From NCBI GenBank assembly GCA_023411715.1, contig JAEYOM010000187.1, positions 1 through 13,698 on the forward strand: a stretch of DNA of 13,698 nt. The letters run 5' to 3'. Position numbers and translations under genes: made by a program. Position 1 is the stretch's first letter. Each line of letters begins with the position of its first letter. This document shows, one piece after another, positions 6,089-13,641 of the stretch. The notes beneath the pieces were generated by a model, which saw only the letters and a list, made by a program, of their open reading frames with translations, was not told where the DNA came from and ran no database searches. This DNA comes from Bacillota bacterium (lineage in GTDB: Bacteria; Bacillota; Clostridia; Acetivibrionales; DTU013).

Positions 6089-7018
6089 TTAAGACAGATA
6101 ATCCTTAGCCTTCATATAATTTCTGTTGTAGTAGCTGTCGCCGAGGCTGCTGATGGTGACTTTCCTGTTGAGGTACGAAGATGCGTGTATGAATTTATTG
6201 TTGCCGATATATATACCTACATGATTTATGCTGTTGTGTCCTCCGTTCGTATCGAAGAATACGAGATCGCCGGGCTGCAGCTCTTCACGTTTCACAGCCG
6301 TACCGCTCTGGCTCAGTTCGCTTGAAGTCCTGTCATGGGAAATACCGAACCTGTCAAGCACGTAGCCTACGAAGCCGGAGCAATCAAAACCTTTAGTAGA
6401 GTAACCTCCAGATACATATCTGACTCCCAGCAGTTTTTTTGCATATTTGACGATCTGCTGTCTGATGTCCATATTTTCATCCGCTGCAGTATCGATCGCA
6501 GCCGCCGTGTCCGAACCTTCGACAACACCTCTGGATGCCTTTTCCACATTTTCTTTGATAAAATCGCCACGTACCCAGCCATATCTTTGCTCACCAATGG
6601 AGATACGGTACCAGTCGCCTGAATGCTCATATATATCTGCTTTTGCACCTTTGTTGAGTTTGGTCAGTATTTCCGATGAAGTATTCGGTTTGCTTCTTAC
6701 ATTGACATTGTTTTCGGTGACAGTTCCGACTGCGATCTTTTCATCGCGCACAGTGAGAAACTCGTCATTTATCCAGCCAGAAGCGTCGTTGTAACTCACT
6801 TTGTACCAATCGCCCTCGCTCTCGAGGATCGAAACCCTGGTTCCCTTTTTCAACTGGTCAAGAATCTTGGCAGAAGTATCCGGGCTTGACCTGAAGTTTA
6901 CAGTGTCCCCCGTTATTATGCCCGATTTTGCAGCTTCAGCAAGCGCTGCGCCCGACATCAACATGCCGACCAGCATTGCTGCTGACAATGAAATGAACAA
7001 CTTTTTAAATACCGGCAT
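6089..7018 (-). CDS. Secreted cell wall hydrolase, SH3b-SH3b-NlpC/P60
   Basis: The 309-residue protein has a Sec signal peptide (basic MPVFKK, hydrophobic core 8-25, ALA at 25-27 as likely cleavage). Two bacterial SH3 domains follow (about 32-90 and 96-156; each with NFRS/NVRS, GDWYKV/GDWYRI and GWI/GWV motifs). A linker leads to an NlpC/P60 peptidase domain (about 186-309). The catalytic residues are visible: Cys213 in FDCSGFV, His266 in NHVGIYIG and His278 in FIHASS. Such enzymes cut peptide stems of peptidoglycan, usually gamma-D-Glu-diamino acid bonds, during growth, separation or sporulation. The AGGAGGG site lies 4 bases before the ATG. The gene is preceded by a c-di-AMP riboswitch and a consensus promoter, so its expression should follow cell wall and osmotic state. 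Confidence 0.95.
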   Translation of the reverse strand: MPVFKKLFISLSAAMLVGMLMSGAALAEAAKSGIITGDTVNFRSSPDTSAKILDQLKKGTRVSILESEGDWYKVSYNDASGWINDEFLTVRDEKIAVGTVTENNVNVRSKPNTSSEILTKLNKGAKADIYEHSGDWYRISIGEQRYGWVRGDFIKENVEKASRGVVEGSDTAAAIDTAADENMDIRQQIVKYAKKLLGVRYVSGGYSTKGFDCSGFVGYVLDRFGISHDRTSSELSQSGTAVKREELQPGDLVFFDTNGGHNSINHVGIYIGNNKFIHASSYLNRKVTISSLGDSYYNRNYMKAKDYLS

Positions 7019-7032
7019 TTCGCCCTCCTATA

Positions 7033-7164
7033 TATGCTTCCGAAGTTAGCTGGCGGGTGCGGATAATAGGACTACCCTACCGTTCACGTTGAACACGCGA
7101 ACGGATTAACCCCTTTTTTGGTTTCTCCGTACTCCCTTTCGCAGGGAGATTCAGCTTATTTGCG
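7033..7164 (-). promoter_or_regulatory. Cyclic-di-AMP riboswitch (ydaO/yuaA class)
   Basis: The minus strand carries the hallmark blocks in order: a GCTGAATC 5' segment, GGGGTTAATCC (7113-7103), a variable hairpin with CCGTTC and GAACGG arms (7080-7104), GGTAGGG (7081-7075) and CCCGCCAGCTAAC (7057-7045). These match the ydaO aptamer, which in Firmicutes sits before cell wall hydrolase and ion transport genes and turns them off when c-di-AMP is high. Only a few bases separate the aptamer 3' end from AGGAGGG, and no terminator hairpin with a T-run follows, so control of translation start is likely. A TCTCC segment inside the 5' part (7149-7145) could pair with GGAGG of the ribosome binding site. 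Confidence 0.92.
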
Positions 7165-7187
7165 GCAATTTGAACCGTTGCAATAAC

Positions 7188-7217
7188 ATTATAACCTATT
7201 AGAAAAATAATTGTCAA
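7188..7217 (-). promoter_or_regulatory. Consensus vegetative promoter of the riboswitch and NlpC/P60 gene
   Basis: On the minus strand TTGACA (7217-7212), 18 bases and TATAAT (7193-7188) are perfect hexamers. Transcription would start near 7181, a short distance before the aptamer. A strong constitutive promoter fits control being left to the riboswitch. Confidence 0.8.
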
Positions 7218-7283
7218 ATAATTGCCAGAATTATTTATTATGCGTTATGTAAATCAGATTTGAATAGCGCCGTTATCGCCTGC

Positions 7284-7811
7284 TCACAGCTTTTTTTGCA
7301 TGATTACTATCCAATATGGCCTCTCATAGTCGAATAAAACCTTATTTATCCTTTTTATCAGGGTAAAACCGAGTTTACTCCAGAATTTTAAACCCGCAGC
7401 ATTGTCTTCGACAACGGACAGGAATGCCTGTTCCGTATTGTATCTTTCCCGGGCGTATTGAAGGATAAGCCCTGCCGCCCTGGTTCCCAGGCCCTGTCTC
7501 CTGTATCCCGGGTGTATTGCCAATTGTCTGATCCATAAGGTTTTTCCCATCAACGTCCCGGAAACGATACCAATAAATTTGTTCTGCCCGGCAACAGCAC
7601 CGGAGATGTAGATGCCCGATATGAATTCGTTGCCGCTCCTGCTCAGCCGTTCGATCGCGTCCGCCGTATCTTCAGTGGTAACGCTGCAGCCGGCTCCGGT
7701 CGCATAGCGCATATCTGCGTTGCTGTTATACAATGCGGCTATCTCGTCATTACAGGTATCTTTAATAGGCCTTATTCTAAGCGTACCGTCAGCGGTTTCC
7801 AGCTCGATCAA
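7284..7811 (-). CDS. GNAT-family N-acetyltransferase
   Basis: The 175-residue protein has the acetyl-CoA binding motif A of the GNAT fold: the strand IRQLAIHPGYRRQGLGTRAA with RRQGLG at about 104-109. Later comes the motif B region (SVVEDNAAGLKFWSKLGF), typical of enzymes with a Tyr/Phe-rich C-terminus. Acceptor is unknown; the IRPIKD start resembles amino-acid or ribosomal-protein acetyltransferases only loosely. The frame extends to a GTG at 7820, but that codon overlaps the strong GGGGAGG site. The TTG at 7811, 8 bases after that site, is the better start. It lies 18 bases after the DUF72 gene and is certainly co-transcribed with it. Confidence 0.85.
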   Translation of the reverse strand: MIELETADGTLRIRPIKDTCNDEIAALYNSNADMRYATGAGCSVTTEDTADAIERLSRSGNEFISGIYISGAVAGQNKFIGIVSGTLMGKTLWIRQLAIHPGYRRQGLGTRAAGLILQYARERYNTEQAFLSVVEDNAAGLKFWSKLGFTLIKRINKVLFDYERPYWIVIMQKKL

Positions 7812-7829
7812 AACATACACCTCCCCGCT

Positions 7830-8600
7830 TCAGGTCTGTCCCAGGTATCCCATCAGAGCCTTAGCATTTTCTATGGCCTTTCCCTTGGGATGATTATTGA
7901 ATGATACCAGTGTTACGCCGGAATCATCCTCGATATCACGCAGCCTGTTCACCCAGTCCAGCAGCTCGCTGTTACTGTAAAGGTAATCATACCGTTCAGA
8001 GCCTTCGCCGGCATACCATTTTTCCTTATTTCTCCCATGAAGCCTGAGATAGGCGATATTGGACGTTACGGCTGTGACGTTACCGATAAGTCCCTTGATG
8101 CCGGGTTCATCCACACATACGAATCCTATGCTTTCCTTTTTAAAAAGATCGAAGACTTCCCTGCCTATCCATTCATTGTTCCTGAATTCAACACAAAGCT
8201 CGTATTCCTGGAATTGCTGCTTCAGGCTTTTCAGGTAGTCCGCATTCTCGCCGCTGCGGTGGAAGGAATAAGGGAACTGCGCCAGGAGACACGACAGCTT
8301 ACCGCTCTGCACGATGGGCTGAAGTGCATATTTGAACTGCTCGGCCTCGGTCTTCCCGGATGTCCTATCATGGGTGAAGCCGCCAAATAGCTTTACCGCA
8401 AACCTGAAGCCGGACGGAGTCTTTCTGTCCATTCCTTCGAAAAGCTTCATGCCGGGCATGTGATAATAGGTAGAATTAACTTCAACAAAATTGAAATTTT
8501 GCGCGTAATATTCGAGCATGCCGACCGATTTCATACCCTCCGGATAAAAAGGGCCTACCCAGTCCGCATATGAATATCCTGCCGTTCCAACCATGATCAT
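7830..8600 (-). CDS. DUF72 (YecE-like) TIM-barrel protein
   Basis: The 256-residue protein has the DUF72 hallmarks: the start MIMVGTAGYSYADWVGPFYP, an FVEVNSTYYHMP segment, FAVKLFGGFTHDR, LLAQFPYSF, CVEFRNNEW, YLRLHGRN and a C-terminal VSFNNHPKGKAIENA segment. The family forms a TIM barrel related in fold to xylose isomerase-like or endonuclease IV-like enzymes; its reaction is not established. The frame can be opened further upstream to 8639, but AGGAGGT lies 9 bases before the ATG at 8600 and the family starts there. Length is normal and no key block is missing. It leads a two-gene unit with the acetyltransferase. Confidence 0.92.
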   Translation of the reverse strand: MIMVGTAGYSYADWVGPFYPEGMKSVGMLEYYAQNFNFVEVNSTYYHMPGMKLFEGMDRKTPSGFRFAVKLFGGFTHDRTSGKTEAEQFKYALQPIVQSGKLSCLLAQFPYSFHRSGENADYLKSLKQQFQEYELCVEFRNNEWIGREVFDLFKKESIGFVCVDEPGIKGLIGNVTAVTSNIAYLRLHGRNKEKWYAGEGSERYDYLYSNSELLDWVNRLRDIEDDSGVTLVSFNNHPKGKAIENAKALMGYLGQT

Positions 8601-8761
8601 AGCTGTTTTACCTCCTGTCAACCTATATATATTCCACAAAAGCGCTGCTTTTCCTTCTATAGTAATAACATTACAAATGCAGACCGCTTGTTTTGCTATT
8701 CAGCCTATCTGATATCACCTTGCATAAAGCTGAACAATTTTTTTACGGAATGCTTTTTTAA

Positions 8762-8790
8762 TTGATTAATGCGCTGTGATTAGTTATACT
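8762..8790 (+). promoter_or_regulatory. Promoter of the oadB-glycosyltransferase unit
   Basis: TTGATT (8762-8767), 17 bases and TATACT (8785-8790) give a good vegetative promoter. Predicted start is near 8797, leaving a leader of about 57 bases to oadB, with AGGAGAG before the ATG. The rest of 8601-8761, upstream of the divergent DUF72 gene, shows only a small AAAAGC-GCTTTT type hairpin at 8638-8652. Confidence 0.65.
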
Positions 8791-8853
8791 AGAGGTTGGA
8801 AATAGGGCTGATTTTGTTTTATTTTCACAATTCTAAAAAACAGGAGAGATATC

Positions 8854-10098
8854 ATGGGACTAAAAGATTTATTTTCGGGCTTTACGGGGATCACGCTCCA
8901 AATGGTCATCATGTACGCAGTCGGTCTGGTGCTGATTATCCTGGCTATCAAAAAGAATTATGAGCCGATGCTGCTTCTGCCTATAGGCTTCGGTGCGATT
9001 CTGGTCAACTTACCTCAGGCTGTTATAAGGTATGCGACGCCGATGGAACCTGATAACTATGTTACCCAGTTTGTAAGGGACAACCCGTTCTTCAGGACGA
9101 TGTTTGAAAACAACAATTATGTCTTCGACAGTACGGGACAAGCCTTCCATTACGAGCCTGGAGTTCTTGACATATTGCTCCATTCAGGTATCCTGAACGA
9201 ATTGTTCCCGATACTGATATTCATAGGCGTAGGTGCCATGGTCGATTTCACACCTCTGTTTAAAAATCCTGTTATGATATTCTTCGGCGCCGCGGCACAG
9301 TTTGGTATTTTCGCGACGATGCTCTTGGCCATAGCCCTGGGCTTTGATCTCAAACCTGCGGCTGCGATCGGTATAATAGGAGCTGCAGACGGTCCGACCG
9401 CCATTTACGTTGCAAGTAAATTCGCAAAGGAATATTTCGCGCCCATTTCAGTAGCGGCATATTCCTATATGTCTCTGGTACCGATAATACAGCCCCCTGT
9501 TATCAGAGCTCTTACGTCCAAGAAAGAGCGCATGATCCGGATGGAATACAAGGAAGAAAAGGTTTCGAAAACCGCACTCATAATATTCCCGATAGCAGTA
9601 ACAATAATCTCGGCTCTAGTAGCTCCGATCAGTGTACCTCTCGTAGGCTCGCTGATGTTCGGCAACCTGATCAGGGAATGCGGTGTTCTTGAAAGACTTT
9701 CGCAGGCTGCACAGAACGAGCTGTCCAACCTTGTCACTCTGCTTCTTGGTATTACGATCGGTTCCACTATGATAGCAAAGGACTTCCTGAACTGGCAGAC
9801 TCTAATGATCCTTGGAATGGGATTGGTAGCTTTCGTTTTCGATACAGCGGGCGGCGTTCTTTTTGCCAAATTCCTCAACCTGTTCCGCAAGGAAGGAAAC
9901 AAATTCAATCCTATGATAGGCGCAGCCGGTATTTCGGCATTCCCGATGTCTGCGAGAGTTATACAGAGAATGGCCCAGAAGGAAGATCCGACAAATTTTG
10001 TCCTTATGCAGGCAGTCAGCGCAAACGTTTCCGGCCAACTCGGCTCCATCGTAGCCGGCGGTCTGGTACTTGCACTTGTGCCATTGCTGGTACACTGA
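8854..10098 (+). CDS. Na+-transporting decarboxylase beta subunit (OadB/MmdB/GcdB type)
   Basis: The 414-residue, highly hydrophobic protein is the membrane subunit that couples decarboxylation of a carboxybiotin to outward Na+ transport. Diagnostic segments are LFPILIFIGVGAMVDFTPLF (117-136), GIIGAADGPTAIYV (173-186; Asp179 matches the essential aspartate of OadB) and SANVSGQLGSI (389-399), near the C-terminus. Whether it serves an oxaloacetate, methylmalonyl-CoA, malonate or glutaconyl-CoA decarboxylase cannot be told. A stretch at about 60-103 between early membrane segments looks longer than usual. The partner carboxyltransferase and biotin-carrier genes are not beside it; only a 47-residue OadG-like peptide follows after 47 bases. 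Confidence 0.92.
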   Translation: MGLKDLFSGFTGITLQMVIMYAVGLVLIILAIKKNYEPMLLLPIGFGAILVNLPQAVIRYATPMEPDNYVTQFVRDNPFFRTMFENNNYVFDSTGQAFHYEPGVLDILLHSGILNELFPILIFIGVGAMVDFTPLFKNPVMIFFGAAAQFGIFATMLLAIALGFDLKPAAAIGIIGAADGPTAIYVASKFAKEYFAPISVAAYSYMSLVPIIQPPVIRALTSKKERMIRMEYKEEKVSKTALIIFPIAVTIISALVAPISVPLVGSLMFGNLIRECGVLERLSQAAQNELSNLVTLLLGITIGSTMIAKDFLNWQTLMILGMGLVAFVFDTAGGVLFAKFLNLFRKEGNKFNPMIGAAGISAFPMSARVIQRMAQKEDPTNFVLMQAVSANVSGQLGSIVAGGLVLALVPLLVH

Positions 10099-10145
10099 TT
10101 TGAGCAGTTTAACTGATGCCAACCGATGATTAGGAGGTTAATAAA

Positions 10146-10289
10146 ATGCTTGAAAATTTGACCAACGGGCTTTGGGTCACACTTGGCGGAATGCTTGGAG
10201 TATTCGTAGTACTCATATTGTTTTTCTTTATAATAAAACTGTTCTCGAAAATATTCCAAAATAAGCCGGAAGAAAATAAAGAGCAATAA
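10146..10289 (+). CDS. OadG-like small membrane subunit of the decarboxylase
   Basis: The 47-residue frame starts MLENLTNGLWVTLGGMLGVF and ends in a charged tail (NKPEENKEQ). A single membrane helix spans about residues 9-33. This is the layout of OadG/MmdD-type assembly subunits, one N-terminal membrane helix with a hydrophilic tail, though the tail here is very short and lacks the proline/alanine-rich stretch. TTAGGAGG lies 8 bases before the ATG. Its position just after oadB supports the assignment, which rests on topology and context more than on residue identity. It is followed 5 bases later by a glycosyltransferase gene, so the transcript evidently continues. Confidence 0.7.
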   Translation: MLENLTNGLWVTLGGMLGVFVVLILFFFIIKLFSKIFQNKPEENKEQ

Positions 10290-10294
10290 TCGAT

Positions 10295-10987
10295 ATGAAA
10301 AAGGCGCTAATGGTCGTTTACTCATACCCGCCTGTAATAAACGCAGGTTCCGAAAGAGCTGTAAGCTTCATCAACCAGCTTCACAGCTGCGGCTGGGATC
10401 CGCTTGTTCTGACGCATACGGTGTATGCCCAATCAGCATCCGATAATGGCAGGCAGGTTCCGGAAGGTATAGACGTAATCAGATCAAGCTCATGGGATTC
10501 GATGAATTTGCCGAATATTATACGTAAATTTGCAAACTTTTTATCTGCTATACTAGTGCCTGACAGGGAACGCCTCTGGGAGGTATTCAGTGTCGGAAAA
10601 GCTGCAAGGCTTGCCAAATATGAGGGCGTGGACCTCGTGTTTACTGTCTCCCCGCCTTCGAGCGCTCATCTGATAGGATTGCGGCTGAAGAAGAAATTTC
10701 CCGGTATACCGTGGGTGGCTGATATCTGCAATACGTTCCCGGACAGCCAGGAAACGCTTAAGGAACGCTATGAAAGAAAACTTACCGGCAGGATACTTAA
10801 TGAGGCCGATTGTATCATAACCGGGGACAAAATAATCTACGATGATCTGCAAGCGAAGCGGTCCGATCAGATTTCTGAAGAAACCGTTTCCTTCATACCC
10901 GACGGCAGCGTTCAGGAGCTTTCCGAACAGTTCGAGAAAGCCTGCAGAATGATTGCCGCCAGAAAAATTAAAAAAAATAACGAATGA
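10295..10987 (+). CDS. Glycosyltransferase GT-B N-terminal domain, C-terminal domain missing
   Basis: The 230-residue protein matches the acceptor-binding half of GT4-type enzymes: MVVYSYPPVINAGSERAVSF (7-26), GWDPLVLT (33-40), a VDLVFTVSPPSSAHL stretch (112-126) and PWVADICNTF (139-148), where relatives usually have an RDLW-like block. After IPDG (201-204) the sequence jumps to a short charged helix (about 205-230). The donor-nucleotide domain with its E-x7-E motif, about 150-180 residues in normal enzymes, is absent. No frameshifted remainder follows; the gene ends before a hairpin and the next gene. It could be decayed by internal deletion, or work with a separate donor-binding partner. 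Its own ribosome binding site is weak, so translation is probably coupled to the OadG-like gene. Confidence 0.75.
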   Translation: MKKALMVVYSYPPVINAGSERAVSFINQLHSCGWDPLVLTHTVYAQSASDNGRQVPEGIDVIRSSSWDSMNLPNIIRKFANFLSAILVPDRERLWEVFSVGKAARLAKYEGVDLVFTVSPPSSAHLIGLRLKKKFPGIPWVADICNTFPDSQETLKERYERKLTGRILNEADCIITGDKIIYDDLQAKRSDQISEETVSFIPDGSVQELSEQFEKACRMIAARKIKKNNE

Positions 10988-10991
10988 TACT

Positions 10992-11021
10992 CAATATGCC
11001 GCAATGAAATGCGGCATATTG
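10992..11021 (+). repeat. Perfect 12-base hairpin between the two glycosyltransferase genes
   Basis: CAATATGCCGCA (10992-11003) pairs fully with TGCGGCATATTG (11010-11021) around a 6-base loop. It starts 5 bases past one stop codon and ends just before the AGGAGG of the next gene. There is no T-run, so it is unlikely to stop transcription fully; it may mark an mRNA processing site or shape translation of the fusion gene. Confidence 0.6.
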
Positions 11022-11037
11022 TCGATAGGAGGAAATG

Positions 11038-13290
11038 ATGAGGATAGTACATATCATAGGCGGCGGTGATACGGGAGGAGCGAAAACACATGTATTGTAT
11101 CTCCTAAGGGAGCTGTCCTTGCATATGGAAGTCAAGCTCATCAGCTTAAGGCCCGGCGTGTTCGCCGATGATGCCCGTGCGATGGGTATCGACGTCACGG
11201 TAATCAAATCCGGAAATATTATCTCAGATATAAAAAAAGTTACAAAAATGATTGCGGACGGGGGCTTCGACGTGGTACATTCGCACGGCGCCAAAGCCAA
11301 TGTGTTCTCGCTCTTTGCCAGGCGCAAAGCCGCCCTGCCCACGATAACGACAGTCCACAGCGATTATCGCCTCGACTATATGCACAGCCTGCCGAAAAGA
11401 CTTACAATAGGATTTATGAATTCAGTGGCTCTTCGCTTCATCGATAATTACGTTGCTGTTTCAGGCAATTTCAAGGAAATGCTCATAAGCAGGAAGTTCA
11501 ACCCAACGGATATATATATTTTATACAACGGAATGGATTTTTCCACTCCGGCCGAAGGATACTCCAGACAGAACCTTATCGACAAGTACCATCTCAAAAT
11601 CGAGGCCGACGAAGTTATCGTCGGTATCGCGGCAAGGCTTTATCCGGTAAAAAGCATAGAAACGATAGTTCGTGCCGCCAGGCTTGTTAAGGATAAGAAC
11701 ACAAAGGTCAAATTCCTTATCGGAGGCGACGGTGAAAACCGCAGGATACTAGAAGCTCTGACGAAGGAGTTGGGACTTGAGGATACGGTATTCTTTCTGG
11801 GCTGGCTCGACGACCCCAAGGAGCTTATGAGCAGCATCGATATAAGCGTGCTCACCTCTATCAGCGAAAGCTTCCCCTACTCCATACTGGAAGGCGCACG
11901 TTTTAAGAAAGCCACGATATCTACAGACGTAGGAGGTATACCCGACCTTATAGAAAACGGAAAAAACGGCTATCTTTTTAAACCTGGCGATATTTCACGC
12001 TTCTCGGAGCTAATACTCGAGCTGGCGTCGGACGAAAACAAGCGGGCCGTTATGGGCGAAAGCCTGTATAACAAGGCTATGAAAAATTTTTCAGTCGAAA
12101 GCATGGCAAGGACCCAAAGCAGTATATACAGCAGCATACTCGAGAAAAACAAAGCTGAAAAATCGGGCATGAAGTCATACGACGCAATAGTATCAGGGTA
12201 TTACGGCTTCAGGAATATAGGTGACGAAGCTCTTCTGATGTCCATAATAAACGACCTGAAAAAATTCAAGCCCGATATTCGTCTCATGGTACTATCAAAG
12301 GTTCCCAACGGTACCTCGAAGGATTATAACGTGGATTCGATCAGCAGGCTTAATATGCGGCGCATATTCCAGGTTATGAAAAAATCGAGGGCTTTCATCT
12401 ATGGCGGCGGAAACCTGCTGCAGGACAATACGAGCACTCGTTCGCTCATATTCTATCTGAGCTGCGTCTGGCTTGCCAAAAAGTTGAACCTGAAGGTCAT
12501 GTTCTATGCCAACGGCATCGGGCCTCTCAAGAAAAGACTGAACAGGCTGCTGACAAAAAAGATAATGAACCAGGTCGATGTCATCACTTTACGTGAGAAG
12601 CTCTCATTTGAAGAGCTCAGGCAGATGGATATCGCCAGACCGAGGATCATGCTTACGGCTGACGCAGCGCTGACTGCCACTGATTTCAAGAATGGATTTG
12701 ATACCGGCGTAATGGAGCTCCTGGGTTTGAATAATGAAAAGCCGTTGCTTGGTATATCGCTCAGGAAATATCCGGGGCACGAGAAAGTTGAGCATGAAAA
12801 ATACGAATCGGCCATAGCTCATGCGATCGATCACCTGTCCGGCAAATACGGCATACACCCTGTCTTCTTCCCGATGCAGCATCCCGAGGATATTCCGATA
12901 CTCGAAAACGTCGCGGCAAAAATGCACGGCAAAAGCACTATAGTCAGGGAAAAGCTGAATGTCTGTCAGACCTACGATCTTATATCAAGAATGGATATGA
13001 TACTGGGCATGAGGCTGCATTCACTTGTTTTTTCAGCCGCTGCAACCATTCCGATGGTTGGCCTTGTCTACGATCCCAAGATCCAGGGCTTTCTTGATTA
13101 TATCGGGCAGCCTTCCGCCGGCGATGTCCGTTTCCTTGAATGTGAGAATTTGATCAATCTGTCCGAAGGAGTTTGGAACGACCGCGAGGCTATAAGCCGC
13201 CGGCTCGGGGCAATCATGCCGGAGCTTAAAGAGAAGGCGCGTGAAAACGCCAGGGTAGCCATCGATCTGATCAACTCCGCGCCGAAATAG
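11038..13290 (+). CDS. csaB: Fusion of GT4 glycosyltransferase and CsaB-like polysaccharide pyruvyl transferase
   Basis: The 750-residue protein (numbered here from a second upstream ATG at 11035) joins two enzymes. Residues 2-370 are a GT4 glycosyltransferase: RIVHIIGGGDTGGAKTHVL, VVHSHGAKANV, the donor motif region AARLYPVKSIE, and E278-x7-E286 in ESFPYSILE. A linker (about 371-382) leads to a CsaB domain: GYYGFRNIGDEALL (388-401), YGGGNLLQDNTS (456-467), YANGIGPL (491-498) and GMRLHSLVFSA (658-668). CsaB adds a pyruvate ketal to a cell wall polysaccharide, making it a ligand for S-layer SLH domains. Joined, the two halves could add a sugar and pyruvylate the same repeat unit. The start at 11038 is preferred since AGGAGG lies 5 bases before it; the upstream ATG is too close. 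Confidence 0.93.
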   Translation: MRIVHIIGGGDTGGAKTHVLYLLRELSLHMEVKLISLRPGVFADDARAMGIDVTVIKSGNIISDIKKVTKMIADGGFDVVHSHGAKANVFSLFARRKAALPTITTVHSDYRLDYMHSLPKRLTIGFMNSVALRFIDNYVAVSGNFKEMLISRKFNPTDIYILYNGMDFSTPAEGYSRQNLIDKYHLKIEADEVIVGIAARLYPVKSIETIVRAARLVKDKNTKVKFLIGGDGENRRILEALTKELGLEDTVFFLGWLDDPKELMSSIDISVLTSISESFPYSILEGARFKKATISTDVGGIPDLIENGKNGYLFKPGDISRFSELILELASDENKRAVMGESLYNKAMKNFSVESMARTQSSIYSSILEKNKAEKSGMKSYDAIVSGYYGFRNIGDEALLMSIINDLKKFKPDIRLMVLSKVPNGTSKDYNVDSISRLNMRRIFQVMKKSRAFIYGGGNLLQDNTSTRSLIFYLSCVWLAKKLNLKVMFYANGIGPLKKRLNRLLTKKIMNQVDVITLREKLSFEELRQMDIARPRIMLTADAALTATDFKNGFDTGVMELLGLNNEKPLLGISLRKYPGHEKVEHEKYESAIAHAIDHLSGKYGIHPVFFPMQHPEDIPILENVAAKMHGKSTIVREKLNVCQTYDLISRMDMILGMRLHSLVFSAAATIPMVGLVYDPKIQGFLDYIGQPSAGDVRFLECENLINLSEGVWNDREAISRRLGAIMPELKEKARENARVAIDLINSAPK

Positions 13291-13299
13291 GTATTATGA

Positions 13300-13543
13300 G
13301 GTAGCTCAAGTGGGGTAAGCAGATGTCTGCAGCAAGTTTCGTCCCAAACAGGCTGTAGACGCATGTCTCGCTGTAATGCGGGCGCAGATCATTCGCCATC
13401 GATGGCTCACGATGCAGCGCCTGCGGCCTCCGTGCTCGCAGGTTTTGGCTCCTGATACCGCATTCCAGCATCGCCATACATCACAGCCTGTAATGCTCCT
13501 TCACATGTTGGCTGGCATCTTCTTACCCCACCTGAATCGAGCC
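13300..13543 (-). ncRNA. Structured non-coding RNA, possibly of the raiA class
   Basis: The minus strand folds into a compact multi-helix RNA. A 13-base-pair closing stem pairs CAGGTGGGGTAAG with CTTACCCCACTTG. It continues through a single mismatch into AGATG/CATCT. A second long-range helix pairs ACAGGCTGT with ACAGCCTGT. Inside are CGATGC/GCATCG, TGCGG/CCGCA and CAGG/CCTG, plus GGCGC/GCGCC crossing one of them as a pseudoknot. One closing-stem pair is G-U on the minus strand but an A-C mismatch on the plus strand, which argues for minus-strand transcription. Unpaired parts are purine-rich, as in functional RNAs. Size and pseudoknotted shape suit raiA RNA, but I cannot verify the class. It is convergent to the fusion gene. 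Short frames within it are not credible genes. I found no convincing promoter at 13544-13698. Confidence 0.6.
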
Positions 13544-13641
13544 TTGGACATTACATCGGTTACCAAATAAAGCTCCTGCGCCGGTTGCTTAATATTGCAT
13601 GAGTTTTGCGAAATAGAGCATATTGATGAAGCATTAGCAAG

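Noticed and set aside
8854..10098. Alternative reading of the membrane protein as a glutamate:sodium symporter
   Set aside because: The GAADGPT and ANVSGQ segments and the OadG-like neighbour are specific for the decarboxylase beta subunit.
9465..10325. Long minus-strand open frame opposite oadB
   Set aside because: It mirrors a well-supported membrane protein gene, has no recognisable family, and its composition is that expected of an antisense shadow.
13098..13570. Several short open frames in and around the end of the fusion gene
   Set aside because: No ribosome binding sites or protein-like patterns; most of the region is better explained as a structured RNA.
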